Shown here: positions 38,151-47,508 of the stretch, in pieces
Layout: every line of letters starts with the position of its first letter
Position numbering within the stretch: the first letter of the stretch is position 1
NCBI GenBank assembly: GCA_963722905.1
Contig: CAVROT010000002.1
Span: 62,001 to 126,000 of the forward strand
Direction: 5' to 3'
From: CAVROT01 sp963722905
GTDB lineage: Bacteria > Pseudomonadota > Alphaproteobacteria > Rhodobacterales > Rhodobacteraceae
DNA length: 64,000 nt
The notes under the pieces: model-generated
Told to the model about the DNA's origin: nothing
The model's input: the letters and a program-made list of their open reading frames with translations, nothing else
The model's database searches: none
Made by a program: the position numbers and the translations under genes

Positions 38151-38328
38151 CCTGATCCTCAAACTGGTGGCCGAACACGGGCCGTGGGTCCTGCTGGTCT
38201 TCTACCTTCTCTACCGCGACGTTCAGAAGGATCAGGCGACACGCGCAGCGCTGAACAAGAACACCGAAGTCCTGATCGAGATGACGACCCTCGTCCGGGA
38301 CCGTCTGCGGCACGGGGGGCGCTACTGA
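38140..38328 (+). CDS. Small one-TM protein in lysis cassette
   Basis: 62 residues. A hydrophobic segment near the N-terminus (PWVLLVFYLLYRD) followed by a charged helix with heptad-like spacing. Starts at ATG 38140 inside the end of the holin gene and ends in a TGATG overlap with the next ORF. Could be an antiholin or spanin-like factor; family not recognised. Confidence 0.65.
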   Translation: MVSDLILKLVAEHGPWVLLVFYLLYRDVQKDQATRAALNKNTEVLIEMTTLVRDRLRHGGRY

Positions 38329-38462
38329 TGGCCCTGCGCGCGGCGTGGCTGAATGCGCTGATGCGGTGGCTCCGCGGGCGCGATCTGGAAATCGCGATGG
38401 AACGCAATCGCGCGGCGGCCGCCCGGCTGGACGCAGCGGTTCGAGAGGTAACGAAACGATGA
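38328..38462 (+). CDS. Very small amphipathic protein in lysis cassette
   Basis: 44 residues, MALRAAWLNALMRWLRGRDL then a charged helix; no signal or full membrane span. Coupled by TGATG to the preceding ORF and by ATGA to the next. Supported mainly by position in a run of overlapping genes; function unknown. Confidence 0.5.
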   Translation: MALRAAWLNALMRWLRGRDLEIAMERNRAAAARLDAAVREVTKR

Positions 38463-38881
38463 AGCAGGCATTGCTTATCCTCATGGTCACGCTGGGCTGT
38501 TTCGCGGTCCTGCGTGCCGTCAAGGGGTTCGCCACGTCGTGGCAAGTCGGGTTCGGTGCGATCTCGATCATGGGCGCGGTGATCGCGCTGACCTTCGCCT
38601 GGCTGTGGGTGGCGCGCGCGACGCCGCTGGCCCTCGGGATGGCGTTCAGCTGGGCGGGATCGGCGTCGGTCATGGGGTGGTGGTGGACGTTCCGCGTCCT
38701 CGGGCAGCCCGACTGGATGGTCGATAATCCGCTGATCCTGGTCTTCCTGTCGTTCTACATCACCGGGGCCACGCTGCACTTCGCGGTCATCCAGCGGTCG
38801 CTGGGCTATCATTCGGTGATCTTCATGGCGCCGGTGGGCCTTGCCCTTGCGGCGTCGGCGGTGATCCTCGCGGCGTTCTGA
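38459..38881 (+). CDS. Small four-TM membrane protein
   Basis: 140 residues with about four membrane helices (LLILMVTLGCFAVLRAV; ISIMGAVIALTFAWLWV; and two more). No recognised family. It starts in an ATGA overlap with the preceding ORF and ends 87 bp before ccmF. It could belong to the lysis cassette or to cytochrome maturation; position does not decide. Confidence 0.65.
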   Translation: MKQALLILMVTLGCFAVLRAVKGFATSWQVGFGAISIMGAVIALTFAWLWVARATPLALGMAFSWAGSASVMGWWWTFRVLGQPDWMVDNPLILVFLSFYITGATLHFAVIQRSLGYHSVIFMAPVGLALAASAVILAAF

Positions 38882-38968
38882 CCGGCCGCCCGGCGGCCGC
38901 GCGCCCGGCGGGGTGCCATAGCGACGCGGGCCATTGGCACGGCGCCCGGGGGGGACTATCGTTCCCCC

Positions 38969-40939
38969 ATGATCGCAGAACTCGGACACTTTGCGCTGAT
39001 CCTCGCGCTGGCGGTCGCGACCGTGCAGACCGTGGTGCCGCTTGTCGGCGCACAGATGGGCTGGCGGGGATGGATGGCGGCTGCCGCGCCGGCGGCGACC
39101 GCACAGGTCGCGCTGCTGGCGGTGTCCTTCGGTGCGCTGACATGGGCCTTCGTCGCCTCGGACTTTTCGCTGGCGGTGGTCACCGCGAACTCGCACACCC
39201 TCAAACCGTTGATCTACAAGGTCTCCGGCGTGTGGGGGAACCACGAGGGGTCTATGCTGCTGTGGTGCCTGATCCTGGCGTTTTTCGGGGCCATGGCCGC
39301 ATGGTTCGGCGGCGGCCTGCCAGAGACCCTCCGCGCACGGGTGCTCGCGGTGCAAGGGGCGGTCGGCACCGCCTTCCTTGCCTTCCTCATCCTCACGTCG
39401 AACCCCTTCGCGCGGCTGGCGATGCCGCCCTTCGACGGCGAGGATCTGAATCCGCTGCTGCAGGACCCGGGATTGGCCTTCCATCCCCCGTTCCTCTACC
39501 TCGGCTACGTCGGGCTGAGCATGTCGTTTTCCTTCGCCGTCGCGGCCCTGATCGAGGGGCGCGTGGATGCGGCCTGGGGGCGTTGGGTGCGGCCCTGGAC
39601 GCTGGCCGCGTGGCTGTTCCTGACCGTCGGCATCGCTCTGGGGTCGTGGTGGGCCTATTACGAATTGGGCTGGGGCGGCTTCTGGTTCTGGGATCCGGTC
39701 GAGAACGCGTCGTTCATGCCGTGGCTCATCGCTACGGCGCTGCTGCACAGCGCCATCGTGGTCGAAAAGCGCGAGGCGCTGAAGTCCTGGACGATCCTGC
39801 TGGCGATCCTCGCCTTCGGGTTCTCGCTGATCGGGGCGTTCATCGTCCGCTCGGGCGTCTTGACCAGCGTGCATGCCTTCGCCAACGACCCTGAGCGCGG
39901 CGTCTACCTGCTGGCCATCACGGGCGTCTTCATGGGGGGCGCGCTGACGCTCTATGCTTTGCGGGCCGGTGCGATGGAGGCCAAGGGCGTCTTCGGTCTG
40001 GCCAGCCGCGAGACGGCGCTGGTGGCCAACAACGTCCTGCTGGCGGTGGCGTGCTTCGTCGTCTTCGTGGGAACGATCTGGCCGCTGGTGGCCGAGATGC
40101 TCTTCGACCGCAAACTGAGTGTCGGCGCGCCCTTCTTCGACGCGGCCTTCACGCCGTTCATGGTGGCGCTGGCGGCGATCCTGCCCATCGGCGCAGTCAT
40201 GCCGTGGAAGCGGGCGAAACCAGGCCGCATCACGGCACCGCTAGGCGCGGCGCTGGCATTGGCGATGGTGCTTGGTGCGGCGGTCTGGACCGTGCAGACG
40301 GGGCGCAGCATCCTGGCACCGCTGGGCGCGGTGCTGGCGGCCTGGCTGATCCTGGGAACCGCGGCAGACTTGGCGCTGCGCACCGGGCGCGGACCGTTGG
40401 GCGACCGTGCGCGGCGCCTCGTCCGGCTGCCGCGCTCGGACTGGGGCAAGTCGTTCGCGCACGCGGGGTTCGGAATCACCATCTTCGGTGTGGCCGCCCT
40501 GACAGCCTGGCAGACCGAGGACATCCGCGTCGCGGGTGTCGGCGACAGCTGGTCGCTGTCGGGCTACGACGTGACGCTCAATTCGGTCGAGGACGGTCGC
40601 GGTCCGAACTACCTGACCACGCAGGCCGCGATGACGGTGTCGCGCAATGGGCGCGTGGTCGCGCGGCTGTTACCTGAAAAGCGGTTCTATCCGGTGGCCC
40701 GCATGCCCACCACCGAGGCGGGGATCCAGAGCGGCGTGTTCCGCGACCTCTACCTCGTCATCGGCGATCCTCAGGACGCCGGCGGCTGGGCCGTCCGCAC
40801 CTATGTAAAGCCGTTCGCGGGATGGATCTGGGCCGGCTGCATCGTCATGGCGCTGGGTGGCGTGCTGTCGCTGTCGGACCGCCGGATGCGGGTCGCGGCC
40901 GGCGCACCGCGCCGCATGGACGCGGTGCCGGCGGAATGA
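38969..40939 (+). CDS. ccmF: Heme lyase CcmF (cytochrome c maturation)
   Basis: 656 residues, polytopic. The WWD heme-handling motif WGGFWFWDPVENASFMPW is at 235-252. CcmF joins heme from CcmE to apocytochrome c with CcmH. Start ATG 38969 is placed after a GGGGGG...CCCCC hairpin-like leader; no clear ribosome site is visible. It overlaps ccmH by 4 bp (ATGA). Confidence 0.93.
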   Translation: MIAELGHFALILALAVATVQTVVPLVGAQMGWRGWMAAAAPAATAQVALLAVSFGALTWAFVASDFSLAVVTANSHTLKPLIYKVSGVWGNHEGSMLLWCLILAFFGAMAAWFGGGLPETLRARVLAVQGAVGTAFLAFLILTSNPFARLAMPPFDGEDLNPLLQDPGLAFHPPFLYLGYVGLSMSFSFAVAALIEGRVDAAWGRWVRPWTLAAWLFLTVGIALGSWWAYYELGWGGFWFWDPVENASFMPWLIATALLHSAIVVEKREALKSWTILLAILAFGFSLIGAFIVRSGVLTSVHAFANDPERGVYLLAITGVFMGGALTLYALRAGAMEAKGVFGLASRETALVANNVLLAVACFVVFVGTIWPLVAEMLFDRKLSVGAPFFDAAFTPFMVALAAILPIGAVMPWKRAKPGRITAPLGAALALAMVLGAAVWTVQTGRSILAPLGAVLAAWLILGTAADLALRTGRGPLGDRARRLVRLPRSDWGKSFAHAGFGITIFGVAALTAWQTEDIRVAGVGDSWSLSGYDVTLNSVEDGRGPNYLTTQAAMTVSRNGRVVARLLPEKRFYPVARMPTTEAGIQSGVFRDLYLVIGDPQDAGGWAVRTYVKPFAGWIWAGCIVMALGGVLSLSDRRMRVAAGAPRRMDAVPAE

Positions 40940-41409
40940 GGGCCGCGCGCGCGGTGGCGGTCGCAACGCTTCTGGCGGCGGCGGCCCCGGCGGCGGCGGT
41001 GCAGCCGGGCGAGGTCTTGCCCGACGCCGCGCTGGAGGCGCGCGCGCGGGCGCTCTCGGCCGGGCTGCGCTGCGTCGTGTGCCGCAGCGAGAACATCGAC
41101 GAGAGCAACGCCGATATCGCGCGCGACCTGCGCCTTCTGGTGCGCGAGCGACTCGTCGCAGGCGAGACCGACGCCGAGGTGCTGGCCTACGTCACCGACC
41201 GCTACGGCGAATACGTCCTGCTGCGCCCCGACGTGCGCGGCGCCAACCTGCTGCTGTGGCTGGCAGGTCCCCTGGCGCTTGTGGCCGCTGGCGGCGTGGC
41301 GGCCGCGTATCTGCGTGGGAGGTCCGGTGCAGCAACCGCCGACGAAGAGGCCGCGACGCAGCTCGACCGCGCTGAGGCCGAGCGCCTCGCGCGGCTTCTG
41401 GAACGGTAG
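40936..41409 (+). CDS. ccmH: Cytochrome c maturation protein CcmH
   Basis: 157 residues. Signal peptide (VAVATLLAAAAPAAA), then the LRCVVCRSENI motif with Cys46 and Cys49 that reduces apocytochrome thiols, and a C-terminal membrane anchor (LLLWLAGPLALVAAGGVAAAY). Overlaps ccmF by 4 bp. The length fits the short CcmH/CycL form; the TPR half (CcmI) is not in this gene. Confidence 0.93.
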   Translation: MRAARAVAVATLLAAAAPAAAVQPGEVLPDAALEARARALSAGLRCVVCRSENIDESNADIARDLRLLVRERLVAGETDAEVLAYVTDRYGEYVLLRPDVRGANLLLWLAGPLALVAAGGVAAAYLRGRSGAATADEEAATQLDRAEAERLARLLER

Positions 41410-41577
41410 GCGCGACGTCCGGGGGCAAGGTACGCGGCCCTTTTCACGTGACCGGCGCCGATGGCTGTAGGACCGGCGCCACTGCCGTCGACGGGAGGTC
41501 GTGTCTGATCCATCGACGCTTTCGCCGGAACGGCGGCGGGGCTAGGTAGGCTCAGGATAACTGACCCGGAGGCCGCC

Positions 41578-42354
41578 ATGGACTACCAGACCATCCGCCT
41601 GACGCAGCGGGGCGGTCTGGCCGTCCTCACCCTGCGCCGCACCGACGTGATGAATGCGCTCGACACGCAGATGCGAGCCGAAATCACCCATGCCGTCAGG
41701 GCGGCGGCACGAGACGCGCGGGCTCTGGTGATGACGGGGCAGGGGCGGGCCTTCTGCTCGGGGCAGGATCTGGGCGACCGGTCGAACGTCGGGAACATGG
41801 ACCTGGAACGGACGCTGCGCGACGAATACATGCCGATGCTGACCGCGATCTACGACTGCCCCATTCCCACCGTCGCCGCCGTCAATGGGGCTGCGGCGGG
41901 GGCGGGGGCGAACCTGGCCCTCTCCTGCGACGTGGTGATCGCGGCCGAAAGCGCGGTGTTCCTCCAGGCCTTCACCCGCATCGGCCTGATCCCCGATGCG
42001 GGCGGTACCTACTGGCTGCCACGCCAGATCGGGTTCGCCCGCGCGATGGGAGCGATGCTGTTCGCCGAACGGGTGACGGCACGACAGGCCGCGGACTGGG
42101 GCATGATCTGGGAGGCCGTGCCGGACGCGGACTTCGCGGCCCACTGGCACGCCCGCGCCAGCGCGCTGGCTTCGGGGCCGACCGCCGCCTACGTCCGCGT
42201 CAAGCAGGCCCTGCGGTCTTCCTATTCAAACACCCTCGAAGAGCAACTGGCGCTGGAGGGCCGGCTACAGGGCGAATGCGGACAGTCCCACGACTTCAAG
42301 GAAGGCGTCGTCGCGTTCCAGGAGAAACGGCCCGCCCGATTCGAGGGCCGCTGA
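41578..42354 (+). CDS. Enoyl-CoA hydratase/isomerase (PaaG-like)
   Basis: 258 residues, crotonase fold. Oxyanion-hole segments GRAFCSGQDLGDRS and NGAAAGAGANLALSCD; the second keeps the glycine but has no catalytic Glu there, while PDAGGTYWLPR carries the Asp used by PaaG-type isomerases of phenylacetate breakdown. That favours a PaaG-like role over classical beta-oxidation. No other paa genes are nearby. Start ATG 41578. Confidence 0.85.
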   Translation: MDYQTIRLTQRGGLAVLTLRRTDVMNALDTQMRAEITHAVRAAARDARALVMTGQGRAFCSGQDLGDRSNVGNMDLERTLRDEYMPMLTAIYDCPIPTVAAVNGAAAGAGANLALSCDVVIAAESAVFLQAFTRIGLIPDAGGTYWLPRQIGFARAMGAMLFAERVTARQAADWGMIWEAVPDADFAAHWHARASALASGPTAAYVRVKQALRSSYSNTLEEQLALEGRLQGECGQSHDFKEGVVAFQEKRPARFEGR

Positions 42355-42414
42355 GACCGTGCGGCCTCCCACGTCGCAGGAACGCCGCGGATCGGCCGGT
42401 CGCAAGGATCGTCG

Positions 42415-43194
42415 TCAGGCGGATTCGGTGACCATGACACTTTGTTCCTGCAACGTGGCAAGGCCGTAGCTCGTCATGAACGAGATGTCCGCGGCGTCGC
42501 GCCCCACGCCGATGATCGCCATCTCGCTGGCCTTCGCCATCCCCGTCGCATCGACCAGATGCCAGTCGCCGTCGAGGTAGACCTCCGCCACGGCGTGAAA
42601 GTCGGGCGGCGTCACCTTCGCCGAGTAGACCGATGCGACCCGCGCCGGCACCGCCGAGGCGCGCGCCAGCGTTACCATCACATGCGCGAAGTCCCGGCAG
42701 ATACCCTGCCGCTGGACGAATGTGTCCAGTGCGGTCGTCTGGGCATTGCTGGACCCGGGGACATAGGCGAAATGCGCCTCGATCCAGGTCGACAGCGCGG
42801 CCATGCGGGCACCGCCCGCGCTGTCGGAAAATTCGGCCGAGACGAAGCTCTGGAATTCATCGGACGGGCAGTAGCGCGAGGCCATGAGATACTTCACGAT
42901 ATCCCCGGGCAGCAGATGGACCGGCGTCGCCTCAAGGTTGGCGAGGTTCGGATCGGGCCGATCGATCCGCACCCTTGCGCGGTAGTCGCAGCGCAGCTCT
43001 CCCTCGCGGCGCAGCCAGATGCGTTCGCCGATATGCTCTTCGGCCGGGACGCGCGCGAAATGGCCGCCGTTCCCGGCGTCGATATGCGCATCGAGGACGG
43101 TCTGCCGGGACGTCTGCGCCGCTTCGAGCTGCAGCAGGATCTCCGTGGGCGCCGAAAGGGCGTATCGGAGGCGGGCATCTATATCGAGGATCAT
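42415..43194 (-). CDS. Transglutaminase-like protein
   Basis: 259 residues. Catalytic core of the transglutaminase/protease-like superfamily: Cys in QGICRDFAHVMV, His in DFHAVAEVYL and Asp in WHLVDATG, in the correct order. An N-terminal beta-rich half precedes it. Often fused or adjacent to ATP-grasp and circularly-permuted amide ligase genes, which are absent here. Starts at ATG 43194; the frame open upstream (to 43410) runs into the decayed IS5 zone. Confidence 0.85.
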   Translation of the reverse strand: MILDIDARLRYALSAPTEILLQLEAAQTSRQTVLDAHIDAGNGGHFARVPAEEHIGERIWLRREGELRCDYRARVRIDRPDPNLANLEATPVHLLPGDIVKYLMASRYCPSDEFQSFVSAEFSDSAGGARMAALSTWIEAHFAYVPGSSNAQTTALDTFVQRQGICRDFAHVMVTLARASAVPARVASVYSAKVTPPDFHAVAEVYLDGDWHLVDATGMAKASEMAIIGVGRDAADISFMTSYGLATLQEQSVMVTESA

Positions 43195-43473
43195 CCGGTG
43201 CTTTCGTTCATGGGCCCGAAACGGGGGATGCCGTCCAACGTGCGGACCGGGTATTCGGTCCCGGGGCGACCGGATCCGATTGCACCGCCCGGCCGACGGC
43301 CCGTTGCTCTCGGTCGTGCCGAAGCGTTCCCCGATCCGGGACGGACGCGGTCCAGGCGGCGCGTCGGTCCGGTTCGCGTTCCGTTGCGACGTACGCGCCG
43401 TCCGGGACATCGGCAGCGGCGGGGCCGTGCTCGGCAGGTGGCCGGTGCCGTCCGCCGCCCGGCAGGGTATCGG

Positions 43474-43752
43474 TCAGCGTGGCCCGAGAGGGGACCGGCA
43501 GGTTCGGCGGGCCATAGGTGCGCCGTTAGGGGATCCGGACGGCCGGGGTCTTCGGTCCGCGGCAAGGGGGGTGCCGACATCGGGGACGGACCGGTCCGGC
43601 CCCGCCGGCCGGAGCGGGGCGGCCACCATGCCCGCGGTCTGCCGCAAGGGCAGCTCGAAGAGCGCCCCGGTCGAGAGGCAGGACCGCATGGCGGCATCGC
43701 GGACGACGGCAGGGCGGCTCGGCCGGCCTTCGTACGGGGCCAGCCGGGCCAT
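43474..43752 (-). pseudogene. Fragment of IS5-family transposase
   Basis: Residues such as DAAMRSCLSTGALFELPLRQ, TAGMVAAPLRPAGPDRSVPD match the N-terminal part of IS5-type transposases (consensus: ...LF(G/E)LPLRQTxG...LxGLDW(A/S)VPDFxTLCRRQ). The frame breaks within the VPD region, and the CRRQKTL-like continuation is in another frame (about 43530-43560). No DDE core or inverted repeats recognised. A dead remnant beside another pseudogene. Confidence 0.6.
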
Positions 43753-43867
43753 CTCCCCGTCTGCCCGGATCGGTATCCAGCCGCGCCCGCGCCGAGCGGC
43801 GCCAGGGCCGGACCGGTTCGTCGCGCGTCAGCGGGCGGGGGAAGGCATGCCCATGCCGCCCGCCTGA

Positions 43868-46800
43868 TCACATGCATCCGCGGTGTGAACCGTTAGAAGT
43901 CAGAGTTCGGCTGGAATGCCATGCCGTAAGGTAAGGCCGGCCCGAACGGGGTCCTTCGCCGACGCCTGCCGTCCATCCCGATAGAGTAAATGACAGCAGG
44001 TCGCTGAGGACCGGCAGGCATTTGCGCGTTTCGACGGTTGCCGGGTGGGCGAACCAGACCAGAATTTCGGATGCCGTGACGAGGGCGGCGTCGATCCCGG
44101 ACAGCCTAAAGCCATTGCCAGTCCCGAGGTCCAGCCAGGCCCCGTCGTCTGTCGCGTCGAGACCGGCGACCGCGGCAGGGCTATCGCCAAATCGCCCCCC
44201 CCCCCCCAGGGCGGATCCGGTCGATGCCCACTTCGAAATCGCGGATCACTTCCGGGCCCGCAGATGCGCGGAGGATGACGACGTCGCGGCCGCCTTCGCC
44301 GTGCAGGATATCGTCGCCCGTGCCGCCCCTCGGACGGTCCGCGGCACCGCCGCCCGGGAGGATCTCGCCGCCCGACGAGGCGGTCATCATCCCGCCGACA
44401 GCTTCGCAGCGCAGCGCGACGTCGTGGCGCAACGGTCTCGAACGCAAGCTTCACGGATCCCCTCGCCGGGGACGGCGGTGCGGTCGGCCCAGGAGATGCG
44501 CACCCGGTCGTTCCCCGGCATACGCAGGTCGTTCCCGGCTGTCCCGCCGCCCACGAAGGCCAGATCGAGGTCCGAGCCGTTCCCCGAGGCGTCCAGCAGG
44601 TTGGCACGCTGTCCCGGCCGCGTCAGGTGGGTCTCGACTGCCGGCACGCCCGGCGTCACCTCGAACGTGCCGCCACCGAACGGCAGGAATACCTGTCCCG
44701 TGATCGAAACGTAGCAGTCGGCGACCGACGCGACCCGTCCCGAGGCCGACGCGTCCAGCGCGACATGGCCGGCATCGGTCGAGCCCACGGTCACGGCCGG
44801 CACGTCGCTCGATCTTTCGGCCGTGAGCGAGCTGGAGACGAAGCCCGCGATCCGCGTGACGAGGTCGGCGCCGGTTACGGATTCGGTCCCGTCGGCATGG
44901 GTGGGCGCGATGACGGCCGGGAACATCTCTTCCGCATAGCCATCGCCCCCCGAGCCGATATTCCGGTCGGCCAGTCCGAAGTCGAGACAGGGGAACGCGG
45001 TGATCGGCGTCGTCGCATGATCGGTGATACATTCGTATCCGGCCAGCCAGACCGCCTGCGCCGCCGCGGGGTCGAGCCGCTGGAACCCCGCCAGCGCCGT
45101 GTCCGGCGCCCGGTAGACCCTTTCCGTATCGTCCGGTGACAGAAAGGCGAACGCACCGGAATAGCCGGCGCCGGTCCCCAAGCAACCGCCGGAGATATAA
45201 TGCCAGTATCGGATGATCTTGCGCGTCGCCTCTATCCGCTCGGGCATGCCGGCACCGCCGCGTTCGCGACATCTGTGCCCGCCTCAAGTCCGATCAAGAT
45301 TGCAGAATGGTCGAATTGGGAACTGCAGGATGGTTCGGGAACCGCCTTTCCGACCGGATCCGCGATTGCGGCGTCGACGGCATCGGGTTCCGCCGGGTCT
45401 GTCCGGGCCTGGGCGTCGACAAGGTCGGTGTTGATCCGGGCGGCGGTCATGCTTCCCGAGGCGTCGAGAACCTCGTGGCTGGCATCGTCGTGCACGCAAT
45501 ACGGGCACGAGCGGACGGTCCCGTGTTCGCCGATGTCGGCGCAGGCCGGGACTCGCTGGTCAATCGGCACCTGCTCGACCGTGTCGGGCGGCAGCGGGTT
45601 GGTGTCCGACGGGGGCGTGTTGGAATACGATCCGATATCGTTTTCTACGGCAAGCCGGCCGTCGCAGTAGGGTTTCGAGACGGCCCGGTCCGTTCTCTGG
45701 TCCGGGCCGAAGGCGCCGACGTCGATGTGACAGGACATGACGAAGCCGCAGGTGACGCAGTATTCCTCAGGGATGGGCAGCATCGCGTCGTAGATGCCGG
45801 GGCCGGTGTCGATGACGTCGGACGCCCCTTGCGACTGGTCCATGTCGTTGCGCGGGGAAAAGGCGCGGTCTGCCGCGTGAGGAGGAGGCTCACGTCGGGC
45901 TCGACGTCCGCCGCGGCCCGGGCGATCGCGTTCTTGAGAATGCTGTTGTTGCCGATGTTAGGTTCGGTCGCGACATGTACGTTTCGCCCGCCGGTCTGGG
46001 TGACGATGACGGCGCCGTGCCGTCGGGTCCCGCCGAAGGGCGTCTGCACGATGACAGCGAAGAGGACCCCACCGGCGCCGGTGAGTTCGGTGAAGAGCTG
46101 TTGCCCTAGGGAGCGACCGTCGCGCCGGCCGTGCCGCCTTCGAGGATCGGGTGGGCGGCGTCGCATGCCCGCAGCAGGACCCCGACCGTCGGCCCGGGGC
46201 CTTGCGGCGTCACCCCCAGGAGCGACTTCATCAGCGCATCGGAGTCGCGGGGCAGTGCTGCGCCGGTCTCGTCGTCGGTCAGAAAGCTGCCCGCGACGAG
46301 GAATCCCGTGCCGTAGGGCGCCTGCGCCGACTTTGGCGGAGTCGCGTTCTCGGCCAGGTCGGCCGCCTTCACGTGAAAGAAGCCGGGGAACACCGGAATA
46401 TCGTAGGCTGCAACCCCTGCGGTATCCTTCAGGTCGGTCTCGCTTGGCAGGTCGAACGGGATGCCGGCCTGCATGGCCTGGTTCTGCGCCGACATGACGA
46501 GCTGTCCTCGGGCCAGTGGAACTAGAAGTTGTCCGCGGCGGTCCGGGAACTGACGATCCCGATCTGCAGGCCCGGGGCGGCGGCGGCAGGCGGCGGGGGA
46601 AGGGGCGAAGACGTCGATATTGGGGTAGTCGTTGGGCAAGGTTATAGTGTCATTGGCGGCGGCGAGGTCGCGCAACCGCGCGATGCCGCCCGGAAGCGCA
46701 CGGTCTACGGCAAGCTCGATGGTGCGTCCGTCGGCGGAATACGCATAGTCGAACTCTCCCACGAGGACTTCGCCCGCACCGCCGGAATAGAGCGCCGCGC

Positions 46801-47059
46801 GCCCATCGGCGCCGATCTTCGCGTTGTATTCGTCGTCGCCCTCAGATCCGCGGATCTGGTGGCCCGTGACCCGGTTCAGGTCTGTGTCGCGCCGGATCGT
46901 CTTGCCAGCGCCGAATTCCACCGCACCCGCCGAGACGGTGAGGACCGGCGCGTCCCCGTCCGCTTGGCCTTGGCACCCATAGCCCGCCGTGCCGGTCGCG
47001 GGTCCGTCGAGGCGCGGCTTCTGCGGCGCATCGTCCGGTACTCGGTCGATGATCGCCAT
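43868..47059 (-). pseudogene. Decayed RTX / polysaccharide-deacetylase-like secreted protein gene
   Basis: Pieced together across several frames (minus strand, start ATG 47059 behind GGGGGAGG) it would be about 1,060 residues: an N-terminal beta domain (RGSEGDDEYNAKIGADGRAA, EFDYAYSADGRTIELAVD), a GIVSSRTAADNF / QNQAMQAGIPFDL region, a TGGRNVHVAT region, SLLLTRQTAPFPR-NDMDQSQGASDV, a deacetylase-like part, YWHYISGGCLGTGAGYSGAF, and a C-terminal RTX repeat segment (GGTGDDILHGEGGRDVV, DFEVGIDRI). Breaks occur at about 46590, 46522 (TAG), 46106 (TAG), 45850, 45240, 44455-44420 and the C tract 44195-44207. The deacetylase motif, normally with two histidines (SHSYTHP-like), reads SYSNTPP here. Family recalled from memory; the decay is directly visible. 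Confidence 0.7.
44195..44207. repeat. C13 homopolymer tract
   Basis: Thirteen consecutive C (G on the coding strand) within the RTX C-terminal part. With 13, the upstream frame hits a stop (TAG) within five codons; with 12 or 15, it would join the downstream GDSPAAVAGLDATDDGAW frame. Long G tracts are slippage-prone. Confidence 0.9.
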
Positions 47060-47508
47060 GGTCATGCCTCCCCCGTATGGCTGTCGCGGACGTGGCGACG
47101 ACCGGGGCATTTCGCGCCGGGCAGGAGTGTCGATGCACGGGCGTATCCGGTGTATGATCTTTTTCGATCGCTCGGGACGGCGGTGCGCTAACCCTCTACG
47201 CGGCACCGTGGAGCCCGCGCGGCCGTGGGGGTAACGGCGGGAGCCGGACCCGCTTTCGCCGTTGGGCCGGCCCTCCATGCCGGTGCCGGGCGCGTGCGGC
47301 GCCGTTCTAGATGGCATCCCATGGGCCCGGGCCGACGGTGGCCTATCTTGCCACCGATGGATCGGGTGACGGGACGATTGGATCACACATCGGGGGATCG
47401 GACCCGGGCGGTACGCGCGTCGGGACCGCCGGTCTGCGGAACGTCGTCCTTCGGCGACGCATCGGGTGGCGGGCCGTCGCCGCCGCGCGCGGCAGGCAGG
47501 TGTGCGGC
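47060..47508. other. Intergenic region before six-gene operon
   Basis: 449 bp between the decayed gene and the CDP-alcohol transferase gene. The ribosome site of the decayed gene lies at 47067-47074. I see no gene, RNA or operator; the operon promoter is presumably here. Confidence 0.5.

Noticed and set aside
38881..38968. GGGGG...CCCCC hairpin before ccmF as a terminator
   Set aside because: No T tract and the gap is within a likely operon; it may affect translation start but cannot be called a terminator.
45395..45475. DASGSM stretch resembling a von Willebrand A (MIDAS) motif in the decayed RTX gene
   Set aside because: The surrounding residues fit the polysaccharide-deacetylase-like family, not a VWA fold; the motif is short and arises in a frame of a pseudogene.
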